Below are positions 1 to 5,993 of a stretch of DNA of 5,993 nt, piece after piece (the first letter of the stretch is position 1; each line of letters opens with the position of its first letter). The DNA is from an uncultured Lachnospiraceae bacterium. GTDB lineage: Bacteria > Bacillota > Clostridia > Lachnospirales > Lachnospiraceae. The notes beneath the pieces were generated by a model. The model was not told the origin of the DNA, ran no database searches, and saw only the letters and a list, made by a program, of their open reading frames with translations. Location: contig CAJOPI010000256.1 in assembly GCA_905236275.1 (NCBI GenBank), positions 1 to 5,993 on the forward strand, read 5' to 3'. The position numbers and the translations under genes are program-made.

Positions 1-1
1 C

Positions 2-826
2 TGCGAGCCGAACCTTTTGGGCATGATAAGCGATTTTGCTCTTCAGGTTGACTCCATTTCCACCTGTATCGTCTATACGGAACGCATGGAAAATATAAAG
101 TTCTCCGTAAGAAGCTGCGATAAGGAAATTCACGCAAATGAGCTTGCGGTATTCGTTGCCGACGGCATGGGAAACGGCGGAGGACACTTCGACAAGGCGG
201 GCGGAACCATAAGTAAGGAAGCTTATGAGCTTAAATATCCCGACCTCCACCTGCAGGCTTTCTTCTCAGAATGCTACCAGAAATACTTAAAGGCATTTGA
301 TGTTATTTATGCAGACAGTTACAAGGCTGATATTTCAAAGATGCAGAAGTACAATCTGAGACGTGTTCCGCAGGGATATGTCCTCTTAAACGCCCTCTAT
401 CCGGAAGGCACCGATATCAATATCCGTACCGAAGCCGGCGACCTCATGATGACCGTAGAGCCGGACAGCTGCCTGATTCTTGATACCAAGGGAGGAGTCG
501 TGATTTCCGACACCGAAACCCTCGCCTCACGCTACGAACAGATAGATGCGCCCTTCATCCCGAACGCGCCCTATTCCCCGACAGTACGTGACGAAAGCGG
601 AAGCCCGAAGATACTTGAGCATTTTGCAAAGACCTGCCTCTGCAATTCGGTAATAACGGTCTATGCTACCAGACTCGAAAAGAATCTGAAGCTCTTCCCT
701 TCCAATGATTCGAATTACACCATAGGTCTGATAGGTGACTACATTGTCACCGGAAGCGAAAGACTTGATGATATCTCCATAGTTGACAGCGATTCTTTTG
801 CAACATTTTATAAGCCGCTTGCTTAG
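2..826 (+). CDS. DHH/DHHA1-family phosphoesterase-like protein, C-terminal part (5' truncated by window edge)
   Basis: The reading frame is open from the left edge, so this is the last 274 residues of a longer protein. A TTG at 17 lies inside the domain and has no ribosome binding site, so it is not the start. The first 70 or so residues look like a DHHA1 domain: an SVRS strand (about 107-118), then GNGGGH and KAGG (170-205). In RecJ/NrnA-type enzymes this glycine-rich loop binds the nucleic-acid or nucleotide substrate. The DHH catalytic half, with its metal-binding Asp/His residues, would lie upstream and cannot be checked. About 190 residues follow the DHHA1 loop, which is unusual because DHHA1 normally ends such proteins. 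This tail seems to contain two PGDYG-like modules (about 362-550 and 647-820); the second has GDYIVTG and ends in an F-x-x-x-Y pattern. No signal peptide or membrane segment is visible, so it is probably cytoplasmic. The exact substrate is unknown. The DHHA1 call is fairly firm; the tail call is tentative. Confidence 0.8.
   Translation, partial: CEPNLLGMISDFALQVDSISTCIVYTERMENIKFSVRSCDKEIHANELAVFVADGMGNGGGHFDKAGGTISKEAYELKYPDLHLQAFFSECYQKYLKAFDVIYADSYKADISKMQKYNLRRVPQGYVLLNALYPEGTDINIRTEAGDLMMTVEPDSCLILDTKGGVVISDTETLASRYEQIDAPFIPNAPYSPTVRDESGSPKILEHFAKTCLCNSVITVYATRLEKNLKLFPSNDSNYTIGLIGDYIVTGSERLDDISIVDSDSFATFYKPLA
362..820 (+). repeat. Two diverged PGDYG-like modules in the tail of the DHHA1 protein
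   Basis: This is a protein-level repeat, not a DNA repeat. Copy 1 (about 362-550) runs from RVPQGYV through IRTEAGD to ISDTETLASRY. Copy 2 (about 647-820) runs from SVITVYATR through GDYIVTG to IVDSDSFATFY. The ends align closely: I-x-D-(T/S)-x-(T/S)-(L/F)-A-(S/T)-x-Y. Copy 2 resembles the small PGDYG-type domains found in phage and bacterial proteins, where a GD(Y/W)I-(I/V)TG turn is followed by a Phe-x-x-x-Tyr end. Their function is not known to me. The alignment was made by eye, so the boundaries are approximate. Confidence 0.45.
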
Positions 827-841
827 AGCAAGCGGCTTTTT
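812..841 (+). terminator. Intrinsic terminator overlapping the stop codon of the DHHA1 gene
   Basis: A perfect 11-bp stem pairs AAGCCGCTTGC (812-822) with GCAAGCGGCTT (828-838) around a 5-nt loop, and the T-run 837-841 follows. The left arm encodes the last residues (KPLA) and the loop contains most of the TAG stop. On the minus strand the same hairpin starts 15 nt past the lipoprotein stop codon, but it is followed by TATAAAATG instead of a T-run. It should therefore terminate the plus-strand gene well and the minus-strand operon poorly, if at all. Confidence 0.9.
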
Positions 842-852
842 GTATTCATTAT

Positions 853-2301
853 CTATTCATCGTCCTCATCATCATCTGTCTTTTCCAATGCCGAAAAAGT
901 ATAGGTTTCATCCTCGCTGTCATTCAGGGTTACGGTATAGTGCTTGGTCCTGTAACCGTCTGCCCGCAGCGTTATCACATGCGTACCCTTTGTTTTCGTG
1001 AAGCTGCAGGGGACAATTCCCTTGTAGGAACCGTCGAAATAAACCTCTGCATCATCAGGTCCGTCGATATAAAGCTTCATTTTCGAAGAGACAGTCTCAG
1101 TTTCCTCTTCCTCTGCGGAAGCAGAGCTTTTGCTTTCGCTTGTACTGTCACTCTCTTCTTTCTTGGTTGCGTCTTTCGATTTATCAACCTTGAAGCTGTC
1201 CGGCAGATAGTTAGAATCTGCTTTCGTGACTGTCTTTGCAGTCGAGTCCTTCGATACCGTAGACTCTTCAAGCCTTATACTTATATAAGCATTCGGGTCA
1301 CCTACGCTTATCATCCTCTTAACTGCTGAATATCCGTAGGCTTCTACCAGAAGGGTATGAACACCGTATTCCATTTCGACAGGTCTTTTTTCGTCGATTA
1401 TCTCTCCGTCAATACTGACTTCCGGACTTATACCTTCAGGCTCGATGGAAAAGATGACCTTTCCCGTCTTCAGAAGTTCTCCCTTTAGGTCGCTCACATT
1501 GAGAACCGTTTCCTGACCGCGTGTTATCGAGGCGCTCTTTTCGCCTCCGAAGCCATTGTAGGCTATCCTCACCTTATAGCTTCCCTCCGGAATTTCTATA
1601 AGCATATCGTCCGTTATGCCGGTTATGATATCCCCAACCTCTATCCATCCTCCTTTAAAGGATTCCTGACCGATTATTTTCAGGTAACCGGTTCCTCCAC
1701 CCCGGACGATGGTATAGATGTCATGCCCGTATCCGGCAGCCGTTATGCTGTCGCCTTCCTTTATCTTCCTGAAGGACGACTTTACCCCGTCAGAGACAAC
1801 CACTGTCGCATCACTTATCCTGTAGTTGTTTCCGCCATGGCTCAGAACCCCCCTGTTCAGGTCGATCTGATAGTCTTCCATATCCTCGATCCTGAATATG
1901 CCTGCCTTCATCTGCACAGAGTTTAAGATTTTCGAATGTGTCGAGATCACTATGTCCACGATATCGCCTATCTTAAACTGGCTCGGCACCTTGACTTCAC
2001 CATAGCTGTCGGTAAATTCCGTCAGCCCGTTATAGGAAAAGCTGTAGGCCTCCCCCGTTTCAACAGAGGAAAAATGTACCTGCTTTTCCTCTTCATCAAC
2101 AGAAAGCACAACGGCTGTTCCTTCCGCCTTCAGGTCTTCCGGTGCAACAGCCTTTTCCTCCGCTGCTGCTTCCGTTGATGCTGCTGACTTCTGCTTTCCC
2201 TCCGCTTTTGTGCATGCAGTCAGCATTAGTGCAAGCAAAAGCGTAAGAATTACCCCTGTAGTTCCTTTACTTTTCTTAAAAGTATCTCTTTTTCGTTGCA
2301 T
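853..2301 (-). CDS. PEGA-domain lipoprotein
   Basis: This is a 482-residue exported lipoprotein of unknown function. The N-terminus is a lipoprotein signal: Lys/Arg-rich residues 1-12, a hydrophobic stretch 16-28, and the lipobox LTAC with lipidation at Cys30. A Glu/Ala/Lys-rich spacer (31-58) follows. Residues about 60-210 form a strand-rich region I could not assign. A weak PEGA-like stretch lies at 233-270, a PEGA domain at 281-344, a Ser/Glu/Lys/Thr linker at 345-407, and a clear PEGA domain at 408-470 (AEVYFDG, then G-x-H-x-I-x-L-x-A-x-GY). The tail is acidic (DDDEDDE). PEGA domains are small beta folds common on bacterial surface proteins. The ATG at 2301 is supported by GGAGGA six bases upstream, and no later start would keep the signal peptide. 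The gene begins inside cca, overlapping it by 52 nt in another frame, and is the last gene of the minus-strand run. A structural or ligand-binding role at the membrane-wall interface is plausible but inferred. Confidence 0.93.
   Translation of the reverse strand: MQRKRDTFKKSKGTTGVILTLLLALMLTACTKAEGKQKSAASTEAAAEEKAVAPEDLKAEGTAVVLSVDEEEKQVHFSSVETGEAYSFSYNGLTEFTDSYGEVKVPSQFKIGDIVDIVISTHSKILNSVQMKAGIFRIEDMEDYQIDLNRGVLSHGGNNYRISDATVVVSDGVKSSFRKIKEGDSITAAGYGHDIYTIVRGGGTGYLKIIGQESFKGGWIEVGDIITGITDDMLIEIPEGSYKVRIAYNGFGGEKSASITRGQETVLNVSDLKGELLKTGKVIFSIEPEGISPEVSIDGEIIDEKRPVEMEYGVHTLLVEAYGYSAVKRMISVGDPNAYISIRLEESTVSKDSTAKTVTKADSNYLPDSFKVDKSKDATKKEESDSTSESKSSASAEEEETETVSSKMKLYIDGPDDAEVYFDGSYKGIVPCSFTKTKGTHVITLRADGYRTKHYTVTLNDSEDETYTFSALEKTDDDEDDE
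2212..2301 (-). other. Lipoprotein signal peptide with lipobox (LTAC)
   Basis: Codons 1-30 of the lipoprotein encode a basic n-region, a Leu-rich h-region and L-T-A-C. Diacylglyceryl transfer and signal peptidase II cleavage before Cys30 would anchor the mature protein to the outer face of the cytoplasmic membrane. Much of this stretch (2250-2301) also encodes the C-terminus of the CCA-adding enzyme in another frame. Confidence 0.9.
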
Positions 2302-3611
2302 GACGGGTCCTCCAATACAAGCTCCAAGAGCCCCTTCAAAACCTCTCCAAGCTCTTTTCCGGGCTTCATTCCTGCTGCAATCAAATCTCCTCCGTTAACA
2401 GAGAGCATCTTCAAAGAAATACAGTCTCCCCTGTTGATTATATCATGATATATCTGCTCGATGCGATTTTCTATCTCAATTTTTTCCGTTCTTTTGTAGT
2501 CACTCTGCGCCGCAATATCCGCCCTGTGAAGCTTCAGCAGAAGTGGGTAGATATCTTCTCCCACCCTGTTTAACGACCTTCTGACCGATTTCTCGTCAGC
2601 TTCAGGTCTGCTGTCATGCCAACGCACAAGTCTCTTTATCTTGTCAATCGTGTTGTTGTCAGACTTAAGACGTCTCAGAACCTTTCCTGCAATTTCTTCG
2701 CCAAGAAGTTCATGTCCTGAAAAATGGTCAACACCCTTTTCATCGGTAGTTCTGGTCTCCGGCTTTCCCAGATCATGCATGAGAAGCGCAAATCTGAGAA
2801 TCCTCAGATCGTCCTTATTTTCAAAATCCCTCGCATCAACTGCCTTCATCGATCTCGCTATATGCTCTCCAACATTATAGCAGTGATGGGGATTATTCTG
2901 AACAGTCTTCATACATAGGTCGAACTCCGGCAAAATTATGGAGGTTATGCCGTTTTCATAAAGTTTAAGGATGTAGTCGGGATTGTCTGACATCAGAAGC
3001 TTTGTAAGCTCTATATTGATCCGCTCGGCGGATATCCTCTCCAGCGTCGGTGCAAGCTTTGCTGCCGCCGCAAGTGTATCCTCCGCGATATCAAAATTCA
3101 GGACCGCGGCAAATCTGAAAGCCCTGAATATCCTCAGCGCATCTTCCTCAAACCTTGACTCCGCATATCCGACCGCACGAACTATCCCTTTCGCGAGATC
3201 CTCCATTCCTCCGAATTCATCGACTATGCCATCCCGCTCATTATAAGCCATGGCATTTATGGTAAAATCCCGTCTTGCCAGATCCTCTTTCAGATTCGGT
3301 GTAAATTCCACTTTTTTGGGATGTCTCGAATCCTCGTATTCGCCGTCTATCCTGTAGGTAGTTACCTCATAGCTTTTTTCCTTCAGCATAACCGTAACTG
3401 TGCCATGCTGTATACCGGTATCAACCGTCCTCCTGAAAATCTCCTTCACCTCATTCGGCTTCGCTGAAGTGGTGATGTCCCAGTCATCCGGCGTTCTTCC
3501 CAATAAAGTGTCACGAACGCAGCCCCCGACGGCATACGCCTCGAAGCCTGCGTTCTCAATGCTTTCTATTATGAACTTTACGTCTTTTGGCAGAAAAATT
3601 CTTTTTTTCAT
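2250..3611 (-). CDS. cca: CCA tRNA nucleotidyltransferase with HD domain
   Basis: This enzyme would add or repair the 3' CCA end of tRNAs from CTP and ATP in the cytoplasm. It has 453 residues. The nucleotidyltransferase head shows the class II signature: VGGCVRD (28-34), the metal-binding pair Asp43/Asp45 (DWD), YEVTTYR (81-87) and RRDFTINAMAYN (113-124). The motif IFRAFRFA (161-168) and ERISAER (191-197) follow; these belong to the base-selecting neck. An HD phosphohydrolase domain lies at about 240-370 with His250, His279-Asp280 (MHDLGKP) and Asp365 (HRAD), so its metal ligands look intact. The last 55 residues form a helical tail. The ATG at 3611 lies 3 nt after the ackA stop and has only a weak AAGAG-like site, so translation probably couples to ackA. 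A poly(A) polymerase of the same superfamily is the main alternative. The HD domain and lack of an obvious second paralog favour CCA addition, but sequence by eye cannot settle this. Confidence 0.92.
   Translation of the reverse strand: MKKRIFLPKDVKFIIESIENAGFEAYAVGGCVRDTLLGRTPDDWDITTSAKPNEVKEIFRRTVDTGIQHGTVTVMLKEKSYEVTTYRIDGEYEDSRHPKKVEFTPNLKEDLARRDFTINAMAYNERDGIVDEFGGMEDLAKGIVRAVGYAESRFEEDALRIFRAFRFAAVLNFDIAEDTLAAAAKLAPTLERISAERINIELTKLLMSDNPDYILKLYENGITSIILPEFDLCMKTVQNNPHHCYNVGEHIARSMKAVDARDFENKDDLRILRFALLMHDLGKPETRTTDEKGVDHFSGHELLGEEIAGKVLRRLKSDNNTIDKIKRLVRWHDSRPEADEKSVRRSLNRVGEDIYPLLLKLHRADIAAQSDYKRTEKIEIENRIEQIYHDIINRGDCISLKMLSVNGGDLIAAGMKPGKELGEVLKGLLELVLEDPSCNEKEILLRKVKELQG
2308..2313 (-). 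promoter_or_regulatory. Shine-Dalgarno site of the lipoprotein gene, inside cca
   Basis: GGAGGA on the minus strand sits six bases before the ATG at 2301, an ideal spacing. It lies within cca codons about 20 residues before the cca stop. It fixes the lipoprotein start despite the overlap, and suggests that ribosomes translating cca open this site for the next gene. Confidence 0.85.
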
Positions 3612-3625
3612 CTCTTATTTCAACA
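3612..3625 (-). promoter_or_regulatory. ackA/cca junction with weak ribosome binding site
   Basis: The ackA stop TAA (3615-3617) is followed by GAG and then the cca ATG (3609-3611). No GGAGG-like site occurs upstream at a usual distance; the best match is AAGAG directly against the start codon. This contrasts with the strong sites of ackA and the lipoprotein gene, and points to re-initiation by ribosomes that have just finished ackA. Confidence 0.55.
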
Positions 3626-4811
3626 GTTCTACCGTCTGGCGGGCGATAGACATTTCCTCATCAGTGGGAATAACCATAAGCGCAACCTTGTCATCAGGCT
3701 TCGAAAGGAAGAACTCCTCACCCCTGAGCTTGTTCTTTTCACTGTCAAAGCTGGTTCCGAGGAAACCAAGATAAGACGAGATCTTCTCCCTCACTGTTCC
3801 GTTATTTTCTCCGGCACCGGCAGTAAATACGATGGCATCAACACCGCCCATTTCAACCGTATAGGCTCCGATATATTTGGCAACCCTCAGCGCATAGGCA
3901 TCAAGTGCTGTCTCTGCCTTTTTGTTGCCATTTGCAGCAGCCTCGGCAAGATCCCTGAAGTCGGAAGAAAGATTATCCGAAAGTCCGAGAACACCCGACT
4001 TCTTATTTAAGATATTCATGACCTCTGCCGCAGAAATGTTTTCCTTCTGCATTATATAATTTATCGCTGCAGGGTCGATATCACCGGAACGTGTACCCAT
4101 CACAAGACCCTCAAGAGGTGTAAGACCCATGGAGGTATCAACGCACTTTCCCTTCTTTACCGCACTTATCGAAGCACCGTTTCCAAGATGGCAGACAATT
4201 ATATTCAGGCTCTCTATATCCCTGCCAAGGATTTCTGCCGCCCTCTTTGATACGTACTCGTGGCTTGTACCATGAAATCCGTAGCGGCGAAGCTTATATT
4301 TCTCATAATATTTATAAGGCACTGCGTAAAGATACGACCTGGCTTCCATCGTCTGATGAAATGCAGTATCAAAAACGGCAACCTGCGGAACTCCTGCCAT
4401 TGCCTTCTCGCAGGCGCGGATACCTATAACGTTTGCCGGATTGTGAAGAGGGGCAAGGTCGTTGCACTCTTCGATACCCTTTATAACATTCTCATCAATC
4501 CTTACGGCTTCCTTGAATCTCTCTCCGCCATGAACAACCCTGTGTCCTACCGCATCGATTTCCGCAAGCGAGCTGATAACTCCGTCGTCGCTGTTTGTGA
4601 GCCTCTTGATAACAAGCTCGACAGCCACGCTGTGGTCAGGCATATCAACCTCTGTTACCTTCTTATCTTCACCGGCTTTCTTATATTCCAGTTTTCCGCC
4701 GTCAATTCCTATTCTTTCGCAAAGTCCTTTTGCAATTGCTTCACCGCTCTCCATATCAATAAGCTGATATTTAAGTGATGAGCTTCCGCAGTTAATAACA
4801 AGTACCTTCAT
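3615..4811 (-). CDS. ackA: Acetate kinase
   Basis: Acetate kinase catalyses acetyl phosphate + ADP = acetate + ATP, the energy-yielding last step of acetate fermentation, in the cytoplasm. The protein is complete at 398 residues, the usual family length. Key residues fall where the well-studied Methanosarcina enzyme has them: Asn7 (INCGSSSLK), Arg91 (GHRVVHGGE), His123 (PLHNP), Asp148 (VFDTAFHQT), His180 (GFHGTSH), the HLGNGAS loop at 208-214, Arg241 (MGTRSGDIDP), the adenosine-binding TAGAGENN (330-337) and Glu385 (PTDEE). It should therefore be active. The ATG at 4811 has AGAGGAG upstream, about 12 nt away, slightly long. It lies 24 bp after proS and 3 bp before cca. The usual partner, phosphate acetyltransferase (pta), is not adjacent on either side. 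Propionate or butyrate kinases are related, but the full acetate kinase motif set and length make this the best call. Confidence 0.98.
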   Translation of the reverse strand: MKVLVINCGSSSLKYQLIDMESGEAIAKGLCERIGIDGGKLEYKKAGEDKKVTEVDMPDHSVAVELVIKRLTNSDDGVISSLAEIDAVGHRVVHGGERFKEAVRIDENVIKGIEECNDLAPLHNPANVIGIRACEKAMAGVPQVAVFDTAFHQTMEARSYLYAVPYKYYEKYKLRRYGFHGTSHEYVSKRAAEILGRDIESLNIIVCHLGNGASISAVKKGKCVDTSMGLTPLEGLVMGTRSGDIDPAAINYIMQKENISAAEVMNILNKKSGVLGLSDNLSSDFRDLAEAAANGNKKAETALDAYALRVAKYIGAYTVEMGGVDAIVFTAGAGENNGTVREKISSYLGFLGTSFDSEKNKLRGEEFFLSKPDDKVALMVIPTDEEMSIARQTVELLK

Positions 4812-4823
4812 AAATTAAATAAT

Positions 4824-4830
4824 CTCCTCT
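4824..4830 (-). promoter_or_regulatory. Shine-Dalgarno site of ackA
   Basis: AGAGGAG on the minus strand lies in the 24-bp gap between the proS stop (4836-4838) and the ackA ATG. The AT-rich spacer of 12 nt is longer than the usual 6-9 nt. It supports the ATG at 4811 as the ackA start. No terminator or promoter fits in the gap, so ackA is probably co-transcribed with proS. Confidence 0.75.
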
Positions 4831-4835
4831 GAATC

Positions 4836-5993
4836 TTAGTACGCTTTACCCCAGTAAACAAGGTGCTTCGCGGGCTTTCCGCAGCAAATACACTTATCCG
4901 AAATGGCTTCCTGATCCTCGAAAGGCATACAGCGGCTCGTTGCGGTGGTATCAGCCTTTATCTGATTCTCGCACTCCTCGTCTCCGCACCACATAGCCTT
5001 CACGAAACCGGGCTTCTTATCTATGGTTTCCTTAAATTCATCATAATTTACTGCCGGGAAAATATTTTCCTCCAGGTGTTTCTTAGCCCTCTCATACATA
5101 TCAGACTGGACGGTCTTCAGCATCTCGGCAACAAAATCATGAATCTTATCAAGTTCAACAGTATACTTTTCTCTCGTGTCTCTTCTTACAACTACACAAT
5201 GACCTGCTTCCAGATCCTTAGGTCCTATCTCTATCCTGAGCGGGAAGCCTCTCATTTCCTGCTCCGCGAACTTAAATCCCGGGCTTCTGTCTGAATCATC
5301 AAGTGCCACGCGGAAGTCCGCAAGCTTTTTCTTAAGCGATGCAGCCGCATCCAGCACGCCTTCCTTCTTCTGCTGTATAGGTATGATGACAACCTGTGTA
5401 GGTGCAATCGCAGGTGGAAGAACAAGACCCGAATTGTCACCATGAACCATGATAAGGGCTCCGATAATTCTTGTCGAAAGTCCCCATGAGGTCTGGAAAG
5501 GTGTGTGCAGGCTGTTGTCACGTCCTGTAAACTGTATTCCGTAGGCTTCCGCAAAGCCGCTTCCAAAATTATGGCTGGTTCCGGACTGGAGTGCCTTACC
5601 ATCGTGCATCATTGCCTCTATCGTATAGGTAGCAACAGCTCCGGCAAATTTCTCCTTATCGGTCTTCTTTCCCCTGATGGTTGGTATTGCAAGATATTCC
5701 CTGCAGAAATCGGCATAAACATTCAGCATCTGTACTGTACGTGCCTCTGCATCCTCTGCCGTCTCATGCATTGTATGTCCTTCCTGCCAGAGAAACTCCC
5801 TCGAGCGAAGGAATGGTCTTGTGGTCTTTTCCCAGCGGAATACGGAACACCACTGATTGTAAACCCTCGGAAGATCCCTGTAGGAATGTATATCATTTTT
5901 GTAAAAATCACAGAAAAGTGTTTCGGATGTAGGGCGGACGCACATACGCTCTTCAAGCTTCTCGCCGCCTCCCATGGTTACCCATGCAACCTC
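4836..5993 (-). CDS. proS: Prolyl-tRNA synthetase, archaeal/eukaryotic type (5' end beyond window)
   Basis: This enzyme charges tRNA-Pro with proline using ATP. The frame stays open to the right edge (EVAWVT precedes an internal Met at 5975), so about 385 C-terminal residues are present and perhaps 90-100 are missing. The class II core is clear: the RPTSET proline-site motif, motif 2 (VFRWEK ... [12 protein letters not shown]), the GTSHNFG loop, and motif 3 ([16 protein letters not shown] ... LVLPPAIAP). An anticodon-binding domain starts at TQVVIIPIQ. The C-terminal domain has C-x4-C (CGDEEC) and C-x2-C (CICC), a likely zinc site, and ends in a terminal Tyr, as in the Thermus-like enzymes. 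There is no long editing insertion between motifs 2 and 3, unlike the E. coli type. It is the first visible gene of the minus-strand run. The identification is very firm. Confidence 0.97.
   Translation of the reverse strand, partial: EVAWVTMGGGEKLEERMCVRPTSETLFCDFYKNDIHSYRDLPRVYNQWCSVFRWEKTTRPFLRSREFLWQEGHTMHETAEDAEARTVQMLNVYADFCREYLAIPTIRGKKTDKEKFAGAVATYTIEAMMHDGKALQSGTSHNFGSGFAEAYGIQFTGRDNSLHTPFQTSWGLSTRIIGALIMVHGDNSGLVLPPAIAPTQVVIIPIQQKKEGVLDAAASLKKKLADFRVALDDSDRSPGFKFAEQEMRGFPLRIEIGPKDLEAGHCVVVRRDTREKYTVELDKIHDFVAEMLKTVQSDMYERAKKHLEENIFPAVNYDEFKETIDKKPGFVKAMWCGDEECENQIKADTTATSRCMPFEDQEAISDKCICCGKPAKHLVYWGKAY

Noticed and set aside
17..19. TTG as start codon of the plus-strand DHHA1 gene
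   Set aside because: The frame is open to the window edge, the preceding codons continue the same domain, and there is no Shine-Dalgarno before it.
1081..1269. Possible DNA tandem repeat in the Ser/Glu/Lys linker of the lipoprotein
   Set aside because: The region is compositionally biased, but no repeated unit of fixed length could be found by eye.
1077..1271. Arg/Lys-rich 64-codon minus-strand frame within the lipoprotein gene
   Set aside because: It is an out-of-frame reading of the Ser/Glu/Lys linker. Its basic composition follows from that, and it does not indicate a nucleic-acid-binding peptide.
940..1329. 129-codon open frame on the plus strand, antisense to the lipoprotein gene
   Set aside because: It is Cys/Arg-rich and lacks protein-like features; it is best explained as a shadow of the lipoprotein frame.
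4260..4778. 172-codon open frame on the plus strand, antisense to ackA
   Set aside because: It lies wholly within the conserved ackA gene, has no good ribosome binding site, and its translation shows no recognisable domain.
4812..4835. Promoter for ackA in the proS/ackA gap
   Set aside because: The 24-bp gap is filled by the Shine-Dalgarno and spacer; no -35/-10 pair could be placed with confidence.
5973..5975. ATG as start codon of prolyl-tRNA synthetase
   Set aside because: The frame continues upstream with EVAWVT, which belongs to the conserved ProRS core, and the catalytic domain would be incomplete.

Overview
The window looks like a chromosomal housekeeping segment from a Gram-positive member of the Clostridia, most likely Lachnospiraceae. 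The evidence is a prolyl-tRNA synthetase of the archaeal/eukaryotic type, strong GGAGG-type ribosome binding sites, an HD-domain CCA-adding enzyme, acetate kinase, and a lipoprotein with a Gram-positive style lipobox. No mobile element, CRISPR array, rRNA or tRNA gene was seen. The taxon is an inference from protein style, not from a database match.

Plus strand, left edge to 826: the 3' part of a gene for a DHH/DHHA1-family protein. Its nuclease-like DHH half lies to the left of the window. What remains is the DHHA1 substrate-binding domain (GGGH and KAGG signature) and a C-terminal extension of about 190 residues. The extension appears to hold two diverged copies of a PGDYG-like module, and I did not recognise this architecture as a described family. 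The gene ends inside a strong intrinsic terminator at 812-841.

Minus strand, right edge to 853: four tightly packed genes in the order proS (5' end off the window), ackA, cca, and a PEGA-domain lipoprotein. The gaps are 24 bp (proS/ackA) and 3 bp (ackA/cca). The last junction is a 52-nt out-of-frame overlap (cca/lipoprotein). This arrangement suggests one transcript with translational coupling. Two of its proteins act on tRNA: ProRS charges tRNA-Pro and the nucleotidyltransferase adds the CCA end. AckA, between them, makes ATP from acetyl phosphate, and its usual partner pta is not next to it. The last gene makes a surface lipoprotein with no evident link to the others.

The two transcription units converge, with 26 bp between their stop codons. 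The only hairpin there has a good T-tract for the plus strand only. The window is almost fully coding, and no promoter could be supported.
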